A stretch of 11,012 bases of DNA. Source: Prevotella sp. CAG:924. Lineage in GTDB: Bacteria > Bacteroidota > Bacteroidia > Bacteroidales > Bacteroidaceae. Every line of letters begins with the position of its first letter. Position 1 is the first letter of the stretch. The notes beneath the pieces were generated by a model. It made no database searches. It was not told where the DNA came from and was given only the letters and a program-made list of their open reading frames with translations. The position numbers and the translations under genes are program-made. Below are positions 1-6,137 of the stretch, one piece after another. The stretch is taken from positions 1 through 11,012 of the forward strand of contig HF988579.1 in the NCBI GenBank assembly GCA_000431975.1, read 5' to 3'.

Positions 1-1164
1 CAAGCCATCAACAACAACAAGACTTATGAGTTTATAACAACCATACAGGAGAGCAAGTTGCAGGATTGTGAGCAGCACAGAAGATGGGAATGGGAGGACA
101 CGCAGGCAGACCTGTTCGGCGTGCAGATGAAATCACTCAAACTCCAACAGACACAGGAGGCAGGAAGTATCTTCATCAACGAGGTGAAGAACATCATCAT
201 CACGGTAGTCGCTGCAACTGCTGTGATTCATGGGCAAATGACACTCGGTATGATGCTTGCCGTGCAATACATCATCGGACAGCTCAACTCACCTGTGGAG
301 CAACTGATGAACTTCTTCTATTCTCTGCAAGATGTGAAGATTAGCTTGGAACGAATCAACGAGATTCACCAGATGGATGATGAGAATGGAAAGGAAGGCT
401 TGCTAACTTCTATTGAAGATAAGAATGAGGGCATTGACATCAAGAACATCATGTTCAAGTACGACCCACATGCTTTGCGCAAGACCATAGACGATGTGAG
501 CATTCACGTTCCGCAAGGTAAGGTAACAGCCATCGTTGGCGCATCTGGCAGTGGAAAGACCACCCTCATCCGTTTGATGCTTGGTTATTATCCTGTCTTG
601 GAGGGAAAAATCAACATTGGAAATACTGACATCAACAAACTCAACAAAAAGTGGTGGCGCAGACAATGTGGTGTTGTCATGCAGGATGGTGTTATCTTCT
701 CGGAGAGTATCGCAAGAAACATTGCCGTTGACGATGGCGACATAGACAAGGAACGGTTGTTGAAAGCTGCCGAGATAGCTTGCATCAAGGATTACGTGAT
801 GGCTTTGCCTCTGAAGTTCAACACCAAGATTGGGCGTGATGGCGTGGGACTGAGCCAAGGACAGAAACAGCGTATCTTGATAGCAAGGGCGGTGTATAAG
901 AATCCAGACTATATCTTCCTTGACGAGGCGACCAACTCGCTCGATGCCAACAATGAGAGAAGCATCGTGGAGAACTTGGATAAGTTCTACAAGGGCAAGA
1001 CTGTTGTGATTGTGGCTCATCGCCTAAGCACGGTGAAGAATGCCGACCAAATCGTGGTCATCGACCATGGAAAAGTGGTTGAGATAGGCAACCATGAGTC
1101 TTTGACCGCCAAGCGAGGGGCATACTATAATCTTGTGAAGAATCAGTTGGAATTGGGAAACTAA
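1..1164 (+). CDS. Peptidase-type bacteriocin/peptide ABC exporter, C-terminal part (5' end outside window)
   Basis: The frame is open from the first base, so this is the last 387 residues of a longer protein; the TTG at 58 is not its start. Residues from about 55 to 115 are the final membrane segments of an ABC exporter domain. The ATPase domain follows: Walker A GASGSGKTT at residues 180-188, a Q-loop around VMQDG, signature LSQGQ at 284-288, Walker B YIFLDE at 304-309 and the switch histidine at 340. All catalytic motifs are intact. The membrane portion (for example the LQDCEQHRRWEWED stretch) resembles Bacteroidota exporters that carry an N-terminal C39 peptidase domain and cut and export double-glycine leader peptides. 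Such proteins are usually about 700-740 residues, so roughly half is missing and the peptidase domain cannot be seen. The next gene starts 12 bases later, which suggests one operon. Exporter assignment is firm; the peptidase-containing subtype is recall of family resemblance. Confidence 0.88.
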   Translation, partial: QAINNNKTYEFITTIQESKLQDCEQHRRWEWEDTQADLFGVQMKSLKLQQTQEAGSIFINEVKNIIITVVAATAVIHGQMTLGMMLAVQYIIGQLNSPVEQLMNFFYSLQDVKISLERINEIHQMDDENGKEGLLTSIEDKNEGIDIKNIMFKYDPHALRKTIDDVSIHVPQGKVTAIVGASGSGKTTLIRLMLGYYPVLEGKINIGNTDINKLNKKWWRRQCGVVMQDGVIFSESIARNIAVDDGDIDKERLLKAAEIACIKDYVMALPLKFNTKIGRDGVGLSQGQKQRILIARAVYKNPDYIFLDEATNSLDANNERSIVENLDKFYKGKTVVIVAHRLSTVKNADQIVVIDHGKVVEIGNHESLTAKRGAYYNLVKNQLELGN

Positions 1165-1176
1165 AAAGCGTTTGAT

Positions 1177-1647
1177 ATGGAACAAAAAGAAACAGATAAT
1201 ATCGAGTTGAGAAGCGAGAAGGTGAGGAACGTGATAGGCAAGGTTCCTCCTCGCCTCGTCAGCTTGGGAACGGTTGTCATTACGATAATAGTCCTCGCCC
1301 TCGCAGTTGCTTTCTACAAGATACCTTATCCTATATCCATAGATGCTAATGGTGAGGTCATCAATCAAAGAACAGTGCAAGTGGTTGTGCCATATAAGTA
1401 TTTGTACCTTTTCGATGAGCCAAGGACGGCTCATGTATCTTTCGAGGGTAACGACAATGTATCTTATAACTGCAACATTATAAGCCATAATGCCAAGCTC
1501 ATACATAGGGAAGATGGCAACTATTTTATGGCTATAGCCACAGTGAGCACACAGGGACAAAATACTCCTATACTGCAAAAGTATATGAAAGCTGATGTCA
1601 GAATCATTGTCAGCAATAAAACGTTATGGCAGCAGGTGTTCGGATAG
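1177..1647 (+). CDS. Short membrane-anchored HlyD-like accessory protein
   Basis: A 156-residue protein with a charged cytoplasmic N-terminus (about 1-26), one membrane segment at about 27-47, and a periplasmic part of only about 110 residues. The start (IELRSEKVR, then PPRLV and a membrane helix, then KIPYPISIDANGEV) looks like the beginning of Bacteroidota HlyD-type membrane fusion proteins. The end (PILQKYMKADVRIIVSNKTL) looks like their C-terminal beta domain. What normally lies between, the long coiled-coil hairpin and lipoyl halves, has no room here, since full HlyD proteins are about 400 residues. It follows the ABC exporter by 12 bases and precedes a terminator, so it is probably the last gene of an export operon. 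It could be a dedicated short partner, a decayed adaptor, or an unrelated anchored protein. The frame is intact with no sign of a break. The HlyD relation is inferred by eye and moderately uncertain. Confidence 0.6.
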   Translation: MEQKETDNIELRSEKVRNVIGKVPPRLVSLGTVVITIIVLALAVAFYKIPYPISIDANGEVINQRTVQVVVPYKYLYLFDEPRTAHVSFEGNDNVSYNCNIISHNAKLIHREDGNYFMAIATVSTQGQNTPILQKYMKADVRIIVSNKTLWQQVFG

Positions 1648-1671
1648 TCTATGTCCGAACACCTGCCGTTT
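1632..1671 (+). terminator. Rho-independent terminator overlapping the stop of the HlyD-like gene
   Basis: A perfect 13-bp stem pairs 1632-1644 (GCAGGTGTTCGGA) with 1654-1666 (TCCGAACACCTGC), with a 9-base loop at 1645-1653, followed by a T-rich stretch (CGTTTGTTTTA). The left arm encodes the last residues of the protein and the TAG stop codon is the first three bases of the loop. It should end plus-strand transcription of the exporter operon. Because the stem is perfect, it might also stop weakly in the other direction. Confidence 0.88.
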
Positions 1672-1794
1672 GTTTTAGGATGCATATTGTGTTGCTAAGC
1701 ATCAGATTTTACGCAAAAGTTCTAATTTCCATAAAACTCCTCTTGTAAATCATTGGATATTTAGAAAAATATCGTCTCTTTGTCCCCGAATTAA

Positions 1795-1880
1795 GGCGTT
1801 CTTTGCATATTGCAAAATACAGAAACGAGCAGAAGTCCGCTCGTTTCCATATTGTTACCTATATAATATAGGCAAACGCC
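1795..1880. repeat. Nested inverted repeats, three hairpins within a closing stem
   Basis: Outer arms GGCGTT (1795-1800) and AACGCC (1875-1880) are complementary. Inside lie three perfect inverted repeats in a row: TTTGCA/TGCAAA (1802-1807 and 1811-1816), GAAACGAGC/GCTCGTTTC (1822-1830 and 1839-1847) and CCTATAT/ATATAGG (1858-1864 and 1866-1872). Folded together they give a four-way junction of about 86 bases. It lacks the conserved bases of a tRNA and I do not recognise an RNA family. It may simply be a cluster of terminators, a structured transcript, or a small mobile-element remnant. Confidence 0.5.
1812..1847 (-). terminator. Probable terminator of the lut operon
   Basis: On the minus strand, about 130 bases after the lutC stop, a perfect 9-bp stem (1839-1847 with 1822-1830, 8-base loop) is followed by TGTATTTTGC, a moderately U-rich tail. 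This is the best terminator candidate downstream of lutC. The small hairpin at 1888-1902 comes earlier but is weaker. The tail is not a clean U run, so the assignment is tentative. Confidence 0.5.
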
Positions 1881-1974
1881 CAACTTCTTGATTTTCAATC
1901 AAAGTCCAATTTAGAGCGAGTTAGCTATTTTAGTTTTGATATAGTCTCTTTATATATTTGTCTCAACCGTTACT

Positions 1975-2556
1975 TCATTCAAGCACAATGACAGTGACGC
2001 TGCGGGCAGCTTGTGCGCCCATGACGAGTGCCTGTTCAATATCGGCTGTCTTCGATGGTCCGCTGATGAATGTGCCGAACTGATAGCGTGGATCCATCTC
2101 GATACGCTGGTAAGCTTCGTGCATGTTGTTGACAATAGAGTCCTTGTCGAGCAGGATGACGAGATTCTCTGAGATGAAGAGGACAGCCTTTTCTTTCATT
2201 GTCTGTGGAATCCAGATACACGCGTTTTCGGCGACACCCAGTTGACCGCGTACGATACCGACATCAGTGCCATTGAGATCCTTGGCTTCGGGTACGGTAT
2301 CTGGGTTGCGGTCTGCAAAATGGATCTCCGGCAGGTTGGATGCAAAGACCTTCGCATCGGGGTAGGCCTTACGGATCAGGGGTTCCAGATCGTCGTCTTT
2401 ATGGGCATTGATGACCTTTCCACCCACCTGTTGTGTCATGGCAACAAACTGCTGATAGGTATCTGCGTACTCGATACCTTTCATCGGCATTTCCGGCATA
2501 TCGTATTGCTCGCGCGTGTTGGCGCGGAGCTTGGCAAACAAATCTTCCTTTTTCAT
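1975..2556 (-). CDS. lutC: LutC, LUD-domain lactate utilization protein
   Basis: A 193-residue soluble protein of the LUD (DUF162, LutC/YkgG) family. In Bacillus subtilis LutA, LutB and LutC are together needed to oxidise L-lactate to pyruvate; the exact contribution of LutC is not settled. Features in line with the family are the DVGIVRGQLGVAENACIW stretch and the FISGPSKTADIEQALVMGAQ segment near the C-terminus. No cysteine cluster is present, as expected for LutC. The start chosen is the ATG at 2556 (MKKEDLF). It overlaps the lutB stop as ATGA and follows an AGGAAAG ribosome-binding-like site; the alternative ATG at 2577 would overlap lutB by 25 bases. It is the last gene of the operon. 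The family call is strong. Confidence 0.92.
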   Translation of the reverse strand: MKKEDLFAKLRANTREQYDMPEMPMKGIEYADTYQQFVAMTQQVGGKVINAHKDDDLEPLIRKAYPDAKVFASNLPEIHFADRNPDTVPEAKDLNGTDVGIVRGQLGVAENACIWIPQTMKEKAVLFISENLVILLDKDSIVNNMHEAYQRIEMDPRYQFGTFISGPSKTADIEQALVMGAQAARSVTVIVLE

Positions 2557-3926
2557 TTTATCTTTCCTTTCTTCCATAGTTCATGGAAACTCTCCTTGGC
2601 GAAGATGGGCTTGGCATGGCCGAGACCCCAGGGGTTGAGATGGCTGTAATGGGTCATCACCTCAGGCACATAGTTGGCTGGTGGTGCGAGCCGCAGGGCG
2701 GCTTGATAGAGGATAGGGTGGTCGAAGAGTACGGACATACCTTCCGACATGAACTTTTTCAGTGGATCGGCTTTGCCTATCGACTCAAGCGATTGCCGCC
2801 ATGCATAGACCTGTGATCCGGGATTCACCTTCGCAGGGCACACCTTGTCGCAGCTGAGGCAGAGCGTGCAGGCAGACACATTGTCGCTATACTTTTGTGA
2901 ATCTTTCAGCATGCCGAGGTTGATGCCGATAGGGCCAGGGATGAAATAGGTATAGCTGTAGCCCGTGGAGCGACGGTATACGGGACAGGTGTTCATACAG
3001 GCACCGCAACGGATGCATTTCAACGTCTCCCAATGGTCTTCGTGTGCAAGGATGTCGCTTCGTCCGTTGTCTACGAGCACGACGTGCATTTCTGCTCCTG
3101 GCCGTGCCTGACGGAAATGGGAAGTATAGGAGGTTGTCGGCTGACCTGTTCCGCAACGGCAGAGCAGACGCTGGAATACGGCCAGGCAGTCGTAGTCGGG
3201 TACCAGCTTCTCGATGCCCATCGTCACGATGTGCAACTTAGGCATGGAGGTACTCATATCGGCGTTACCCTCATTGGTGCAGACTACGATGTCTCCCGTC
3301 TTGGCTACGCCGAAGTTGCAGCCGGTAAGACCGGCTCCGGCCTCGATAAACTCGTTGCGCAGGCTCAGGCGGGCGCAGTGGGTCAGATAGGTGGGATCGT
3401 AATTGCCTTTCTCTTTGGAGATGCCTTGCTCTTCAAAGCATTGGCCCACCTCCTCACGGGTGATGTGTATGGCGGGCACTACGATATGGGCTGGCTTCTT
3501 ATGCATCAGCTGGAGTATACGTTCTCCCAGGTCAGTCTCTACGACATCGATTCCCCGTTGCTCGAGGTATGCGTTCAGGCCACATTCCTCTGTCAGCATG
3601 GATTTGGACTTTACCATCTTCTTCACCTTATGGTCGTTGAGGATGGTGTAGACCGTCTCGTTGAGCTCTTCGGCGTCTTTCGCCCAGTGAACGATGACCC
3701 CTCGGCTCTCCAGCTGTGTGGAGAATTGCTCGAGATAATCGGCAAGGTGGGTGATGGTGTGCTTCTTTATCTGTGAGGCATGCTCGCGAAGATCTTCCCA
3801 TTCGGGTAGCTGCGAGGCCATTTTATCATGTCCCATGCGCAGTCCCCAGAAGGTCTGGTCGTGGCGCGTAATCTTATCTTTATCTTTCAGCACCTCATGT
3901 GCTGCCTTTGAATGGATTGTGCTCAT
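2553..3926 (-). CDS. lutB: LutB, iron-sulfur L-lactate oxidation protein
   Basis: A 457-residue cytoplasmic protein of the LutB/LldF family. An N-terminal LUD domain spans roughly residues 70-295 and includes the typical stretch around VCTNEGNADMSTSMPKLHIV. Two four-cysteine iron-sulfur motifs follow: C304, C307, C310, C314 (CIRCGACMNTCPVY) and C353, C356, C359, C363 (CTLCLSCDKVCPAK), each expected to hold a [4Fe-4S] cluster. The C-terminal tail of about 90 residues is family-typical. With LutA and LutC it oxidises L-lactate to pyruvate; its electron acceptor is not defined by the sequence. Its ATG overlaps the lutA stop (ATGA at 3923-3926) and its own stop overlaps the lutC start in the same way, so the three genes are translationally coupled. 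Length and motifs are complete. Confidence 0.95.
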   Translation of the reverse strand: MSTIHSKAAHEVLKDKDKITRHDQTFWGLRMGHDKMASQLPEWEDLREHASQIKKHTITHLADYLEQFSTQLESRGVIVHWAKDAEELNETVYTILNDHKVKKMVKSKSMLTEECGLNAYLEQRGIDVVETDLGERILQLMHKKPAHIVVPAIHITREEVGQCFEEQGISKEKGNYDPTYLTHCARLSLRNEFIEAGAGLTGCNFGVAKTGDIVVCTNEGNADMSTSMPKLHIVTMGIEKLVPDYDCLAVFQRLLCRCGTGQPTTSYTSHFRQARPGAEMHVVLVDNGRSDILAHEDHWETLKCIRCGACMNTCPVYRRSTGYSYTYFIPGPIGINLGMLKDSQKYSDNVSACTLCLSCDKVCPAKVNPGSQVYAWRQSLESIGKADPLKKFMSEGMSVLFDHPILYQAALRLAPPANYVPEVMTHYSHLNPWGLGHAKPIFAKESFHELWKKGKIK

Positions 3927-4663
3927 TGTATACCCTCTGCTAATATCTGTGCTACATGAATAAACTTGATAGGCTTGTGCTCCCGGCGGGCGATACCCTC
4001 CATGTGCATCAGGCAGGAGGAGTCGGGACCCGTAATATATTCGGCACCTGTGGCCATGTGACGGGCGATCTTCTCTTCACCCATGCGGATCGACACATCG
4101 GGCTCTTCAACGGAGAACATACCACCGAAGCCACAACACTCGTCCTTACGGTCTGGCTCCTTCACCGTGATGCCCTGCTTGAGCTTCAGCAGGTCGATGA
4201 TCTTGTTATATACGGGAATATGCTGCTCGGAAGGAGAGGAAAGCCCCAGCTCGCGCACACCGTGGCAACTATTGTGGACACTTACCACGTGAGGAAAGGC
4301 GCCAGGCAGAGACTTCACCTTTATGATGTCATGAAGGAACTCGACAAGGTCTGTCGTCTTACGTGATACGGCGCAATCATGGTCTTTCGGCATGATTTTC
4401 GGATAAAAGAACTTGACGTAAGAGGCACATGATGCTGACGGTGCGACGACATGATCGACATCGCCGAACATCGATTCAAATTTCTGGGCCAAGGGAACGG
4501 TCATTCGGTCGAATCCTGCATTGGCCATAGGCTGTCCGCAACATGTCTGTTTCTCGGGATAGATCACTTCGAGACCCAGCGAGCGGAGAAGTTTATACGT
4601 GGCGATACCTACTTCCGGATAAAGGGCATCCACGTAGCAAGGGATAAACAATCCTATCTTCAT
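3923..4663 (-). CDS. lutA: LutA, cysteine-rich CCG-domain lactate utilization protein
   Basis: A 246-residue protein with two cysteine-rich (CCG, DUF224) domains, as in LutA/YkgE and the heterodisulfide reductase HdrB family. The first has C9, C41-C42-G and C79; the second has C133, C176-C177-G (ECCGFGG) and C217. Both sets are complete, so unusual iron-sulfur clusters can be expected, with a role in electron transfer during L-lactate oxidation. The start chosen is the ATG at 4663 (MKIGLFIPCY), which gives the usual length and the usual first residues. A longer in-frame ATG at 4729 would run through the promoter and operator-like dyad at 4687-4714 and is rejected. It is the first gene of lutABC and overlaps lutB by ATGA. 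Confidence 0.94.
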   Translation of the reverse strand: MKIGLFIPCYVDALYPEVGIATYKLLRSLGLEVIYPEKQTCCGQPMANAGFDRMTVPLAQKFESMFGDVDHVVAPSASCASYVKFFYPKIMPKDHDCAVSRKTTDLVEFLHDIIKVKSLPGAFPHVVSVHNSCHGVRELGLSSPSEQHIPVYNKIIDLLKLKQGITVKEPDRKDECCGFGGMFSVEEPDVSIRMGEEKIARHMATGAEYITGPDSSCLMHMEGIARREHKPIKFIHVAQILAEGIQ

Positions 4664-4686
4664 CGTTCTAGTCGTTAATAATACTA

Positions 4687-4694
4687 CAAAGTTA
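4687..4694 (-). promoter_or_regulatory. lutABC promoter, -7 box
   Basis: TAACTTTG on the minus strand is a perfect match to the Bacteroidota -7 element TAnnTTTG and lies 23 bases upstream of the lutA ATG. A matching TTTG -33 element at the usual 19-21-base spacing is not seen (CTGC or ACTG stands there), so the promoter may depend on an activator or be weak. The same octamer serves as the -7 box of the rseC promoter. The predicted leader is very short. Confidence 0.6.
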
Positions 4695-4714
4695 CACAAA
4701 ATAACTATTTTGTG
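4695..4714. promoter_or_regulatory. Perfect 20-base dyad, candidate lut operator
   Basis: CACAAAATA (4695-4703) and TATTTTGTG (4706-4714) are exact reverse complements separated by AC. The dyad begins at the base next to the -7 box and fills most of the spacer where RNA polymerase binds. This is the expected position of a repressor site. No regulator gene is visible nearby, so the binding protein is unknown. A LutR-type (GntR) or other lactate or redox regulator would be a guess. Confidence 0.6.
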
Positions 4715-4828
4715 CAGTATAATTATCATTGTTTAACGCATGCAAATTTCTCCAGATGGTTGATCGGCTTTCGGGAGAGGATGGTCGTATGGGAGCGATG
4801 AAGAAGGATTGGGTGATGTCTTTCCTTT

Positions 4829-5434
4829 TTATCCGTTAGGAAGGAAGATGTGACGGAGGCCGTTGTCGACACCGGAGAAGCCCATGAAGGCGAGGGAAAG
4901 GAGACCGGCAGTGATAAGGACGATGGCCATGCCACGCATGCCTTTGGGGATGTTGGCGAGAGCCATCTGTTCGCGAATGCCGGCGAAGACAGTCAGGGCA
5001 AGCGCAAAGCCAAGGGCCGTGGAGAAGGCATAGACGACGCTCCCGAGGAGATTAAAGTCCTTCTGGATGACGAGGATAGCCACGCCGAGTACGGCGCAGT
5101 TGGTCGTGATCAGCGGAAGGAAGATGCCGAGCGCTTGATAAAGTGCGGGACTAACCTTCTTGAGAATGATTTCCACCATCTGTACGAGTGCTGCGATGAC
5201 AAGGATGAAAGCCAGTGTCTGCAGATACTGCAGCCCCAGAGGATCGAGTACACAGGTCTGCAGGAGCCATGTCACCACCGTGGAGAGTGTGAGTACGAAA
5301 GCGACAGACGCTCCCATACCCAAGGCAGTGGAGATCTTTTTAGATACGCCGAGGAAAGGGCAGATGCCAAGGAACTGGCTCAGGATGATATTGTTGACGA
5401 ATATCGCTCCGATGAAGATTAAGAGATATTCCAT
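4829..5434 (-). CDS. rnfA: RnfA, membrane subunit of the Rnf complex
   Basis: A 201-residue polytopic membrane protein of the RnfA/RnfE/NqrD/NqrE family, with about six hydrophobic helices covering nearly the whole length. C25 (FLGICPFLG) and C113 (TTNCAVLG) are the conserved cysteines that, with the matching pair in RnfE, hold an intramembrane [2Fe-2S] cluster in related Rnf and Nqr structures. The role is passage of electrons across the membrane and coupling to ion transport. The sequence NNIILSQFLGICPF is typical of RnfA. The C-terminus (LRHIFLPNG) makes it slightly longer than the roughly 190-residue enterobacterial protein. It starts 3 bases after the rnfE stop and is the last rnf gene. 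No clear terminator follows before lutA. Confidence 0.95.
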   Translation of the reverse strand: MEYLLIFIGAIFVNNIILSQFLGICPFLGVSKKISTALGMGASVAFVLTLSTVVTWLLQTCVLDPLGLQYLQTLAFILVIAALVQMVEIILKKVSPALYQALGIFLPLITTNCAVLGVAILVIQKDFNLLGSVVYAFSTALGFALALTVFAGIREQMALANIPKGMRGMAIVLITAGLLSLAFMGFSGVDNGLRHIFLPNG

Positions 5435-5437
5435 GAT

Positions 5438-6022
5438 TTACTTCTTTACCTTGTTAAAAATCGCGATGAGATAGCCGAGGGTGATGAAGGCACCCGGTGG
5501 CAATATGAAGAGCAGGAGGTTAAGCGTTTCGGGAAGGATCGTCACTCCGAAGAGACTTCCGGCACCCAGGAGCTCGCGTACGCACCCCAGCAATGTCAAG
5601 GCGAGGGTGAATCCGAGTCCGATACCCACTCCGTCACAAAGACTTTGAAGAGGATTATGTTTGGCGGCAAAGCTCTCTGCCCGGCCTAAGATAATGCAGT
5701 TGACTACAATGAGGGGTATGTAGATACCCAGCGCGCGGTTGATGCTGTCAGGCGCATAGGCCGACATCAGCATTTGCAGGATGGTGACGAAGGCTGCGAT
5801 GACAACGATGAAAACGGGAATACGTACCTTGTCGGGGGTGATGTTCTTGATGCACGAGATTACGGTGTTCGTGCAGATGAGCACCGCCATGGTAGCCAGT
5901 CCCATGGACATGCCGTTGATGGCACTTGTCGTCGTGGCCAGCGTAGGACACATGCCGAGGAGAAGGACAAATGTCGGGTTCTCTTTGGTCAATCCGTTGA
6001 GTATGATTTTCAGATTACTCAT
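5438..6022 (-). CDS. rnfE: RnfE, membrane subunit of the Rnf complex
   Basis: A 194-residue polytopic membrane protein, the structural twin of RnfA arranged in opposite topology. C25 (LLGMCPTLA) and C109 (IVVNCIILGRAE) correspond to the RnfE half of the shared intramembrane [2Fe-2S] site. The GRAESFAAKHNP segment and the hydrophobic C-terminus ending in basic residues are typical. The ATG at 6022 is chosen because the frame upstream is closed by a TAG two codons before it. The leader is unusual for this operon: 115 bases separate it from rnfG, whereas rnfE and rnfA are only 3 bases apart. Confidence 0.95.
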   Translation of the reverse strand: MSNLKIILNGLTKENPTFVLLLGMCPTLATTTSAINGMSMGLATMAVLICTNTVISCIKNITPDKVRIPVFIVVIAAFVTILQMLMSAYAPDSINRALGIYIPLIVVNCIILGRAESFAAKHNPLQSLCDGVGIGLGFTLALTLLGCVRELLGAGSLFGVTILPETLNLLLFILPPGAFITLGYLIAIFNKVKK

Positions 6023-6077
6023 AATCTATTATTTTTCATTGTTGGGATATGAATCCCGGGGGATAATCTTCTTAATT

Positions 6078-6091
6078 TCGCCTGTAGGCGA
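6078..6091. repeat. Small inverted repeat in the rnfG-rnfE gap
   Basis: TCGCCT (6078-6083) and AGGCGA (6086-6091) are exact reverse complements with a GT between them; as RNA this would be a 5-bp stem with a 4-base loop. It sits in the middle of the 115-base gap between rnfG and rnfE, which otherwise holds no gene. A role in mRNA processing or translation balance is possible but not shown. Confidence 0.35.
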
Positions 6092-6137
6092 CAATCTTCA
6101 CTTTCGTGTCTATTGTTGCGATAAAGACGATCGGCAT

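Larger units (their letters stand above)
1648..1974. other. Gene-free convergent intergenic region
   Basis: This stretch separates the plus-strand export operon from the 3' end of the minus-strand lut operon. I find no credible gene in either strand. It is markedly more AT-rich than the lut/rnf side. It contains the right arm of the exporter terminator, a nest of inverted repeats at 1795-1880 (listed separately), and a small hairpin at 1888-1902 (TTGATT, loop TTC, AATCAA). A minus-strand seven-codon frame at 1709-1732 is preceded by a good Shine-Dalgarno-like AGAGGAG but encodes nothing recognisable. Confidence 0.7.

Noticed and set aside
403..1578. Two long minus-strand frames opposite the exporter operon
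   Set aside because: The plus strand encodes an intact ABC ATPase with all motifs here; the antisense products look random.
1795..1880. tRNA gene suggested by the cloverleaf-like layout
   Set aside because: No T-loop GTTCRA, no proper D-arm or anticodon-arm geometry and wrong arm lengths.
1928..1960. Plus-strand promoter-like TATATTTG at 1953-1960 that would read antisense into lutC
   Set aside because: The only clear upstream TTTG is 14 bases away, too close; AT-rich sequence gives such matches by chance.
3033..3776. 247-codon plus-strand open frame opposite lutB
   Set aside because: Fully antisense to a gene with two complete iron-sulfur motifs; the protein shows no domain and is a by-product of codon use.
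4664..4729. Upstream extension of lutA (22 extra residues)
   Set aside because: It would be encoded across the -7 box and dyad, and the extra residues are not like the family N-terminus.
4732..4828. Terminator after rnfA
   Set aside because: No stem followed by a U-rich run could be found, so none is annotated; read-through into lut remains possible.
4850..5422. 190-codon plus-strand open frame opposite rnfA
   Set aside because: Very acidic, repetitive product mirroring the hydrophobic codons of RnfA; no independent support.
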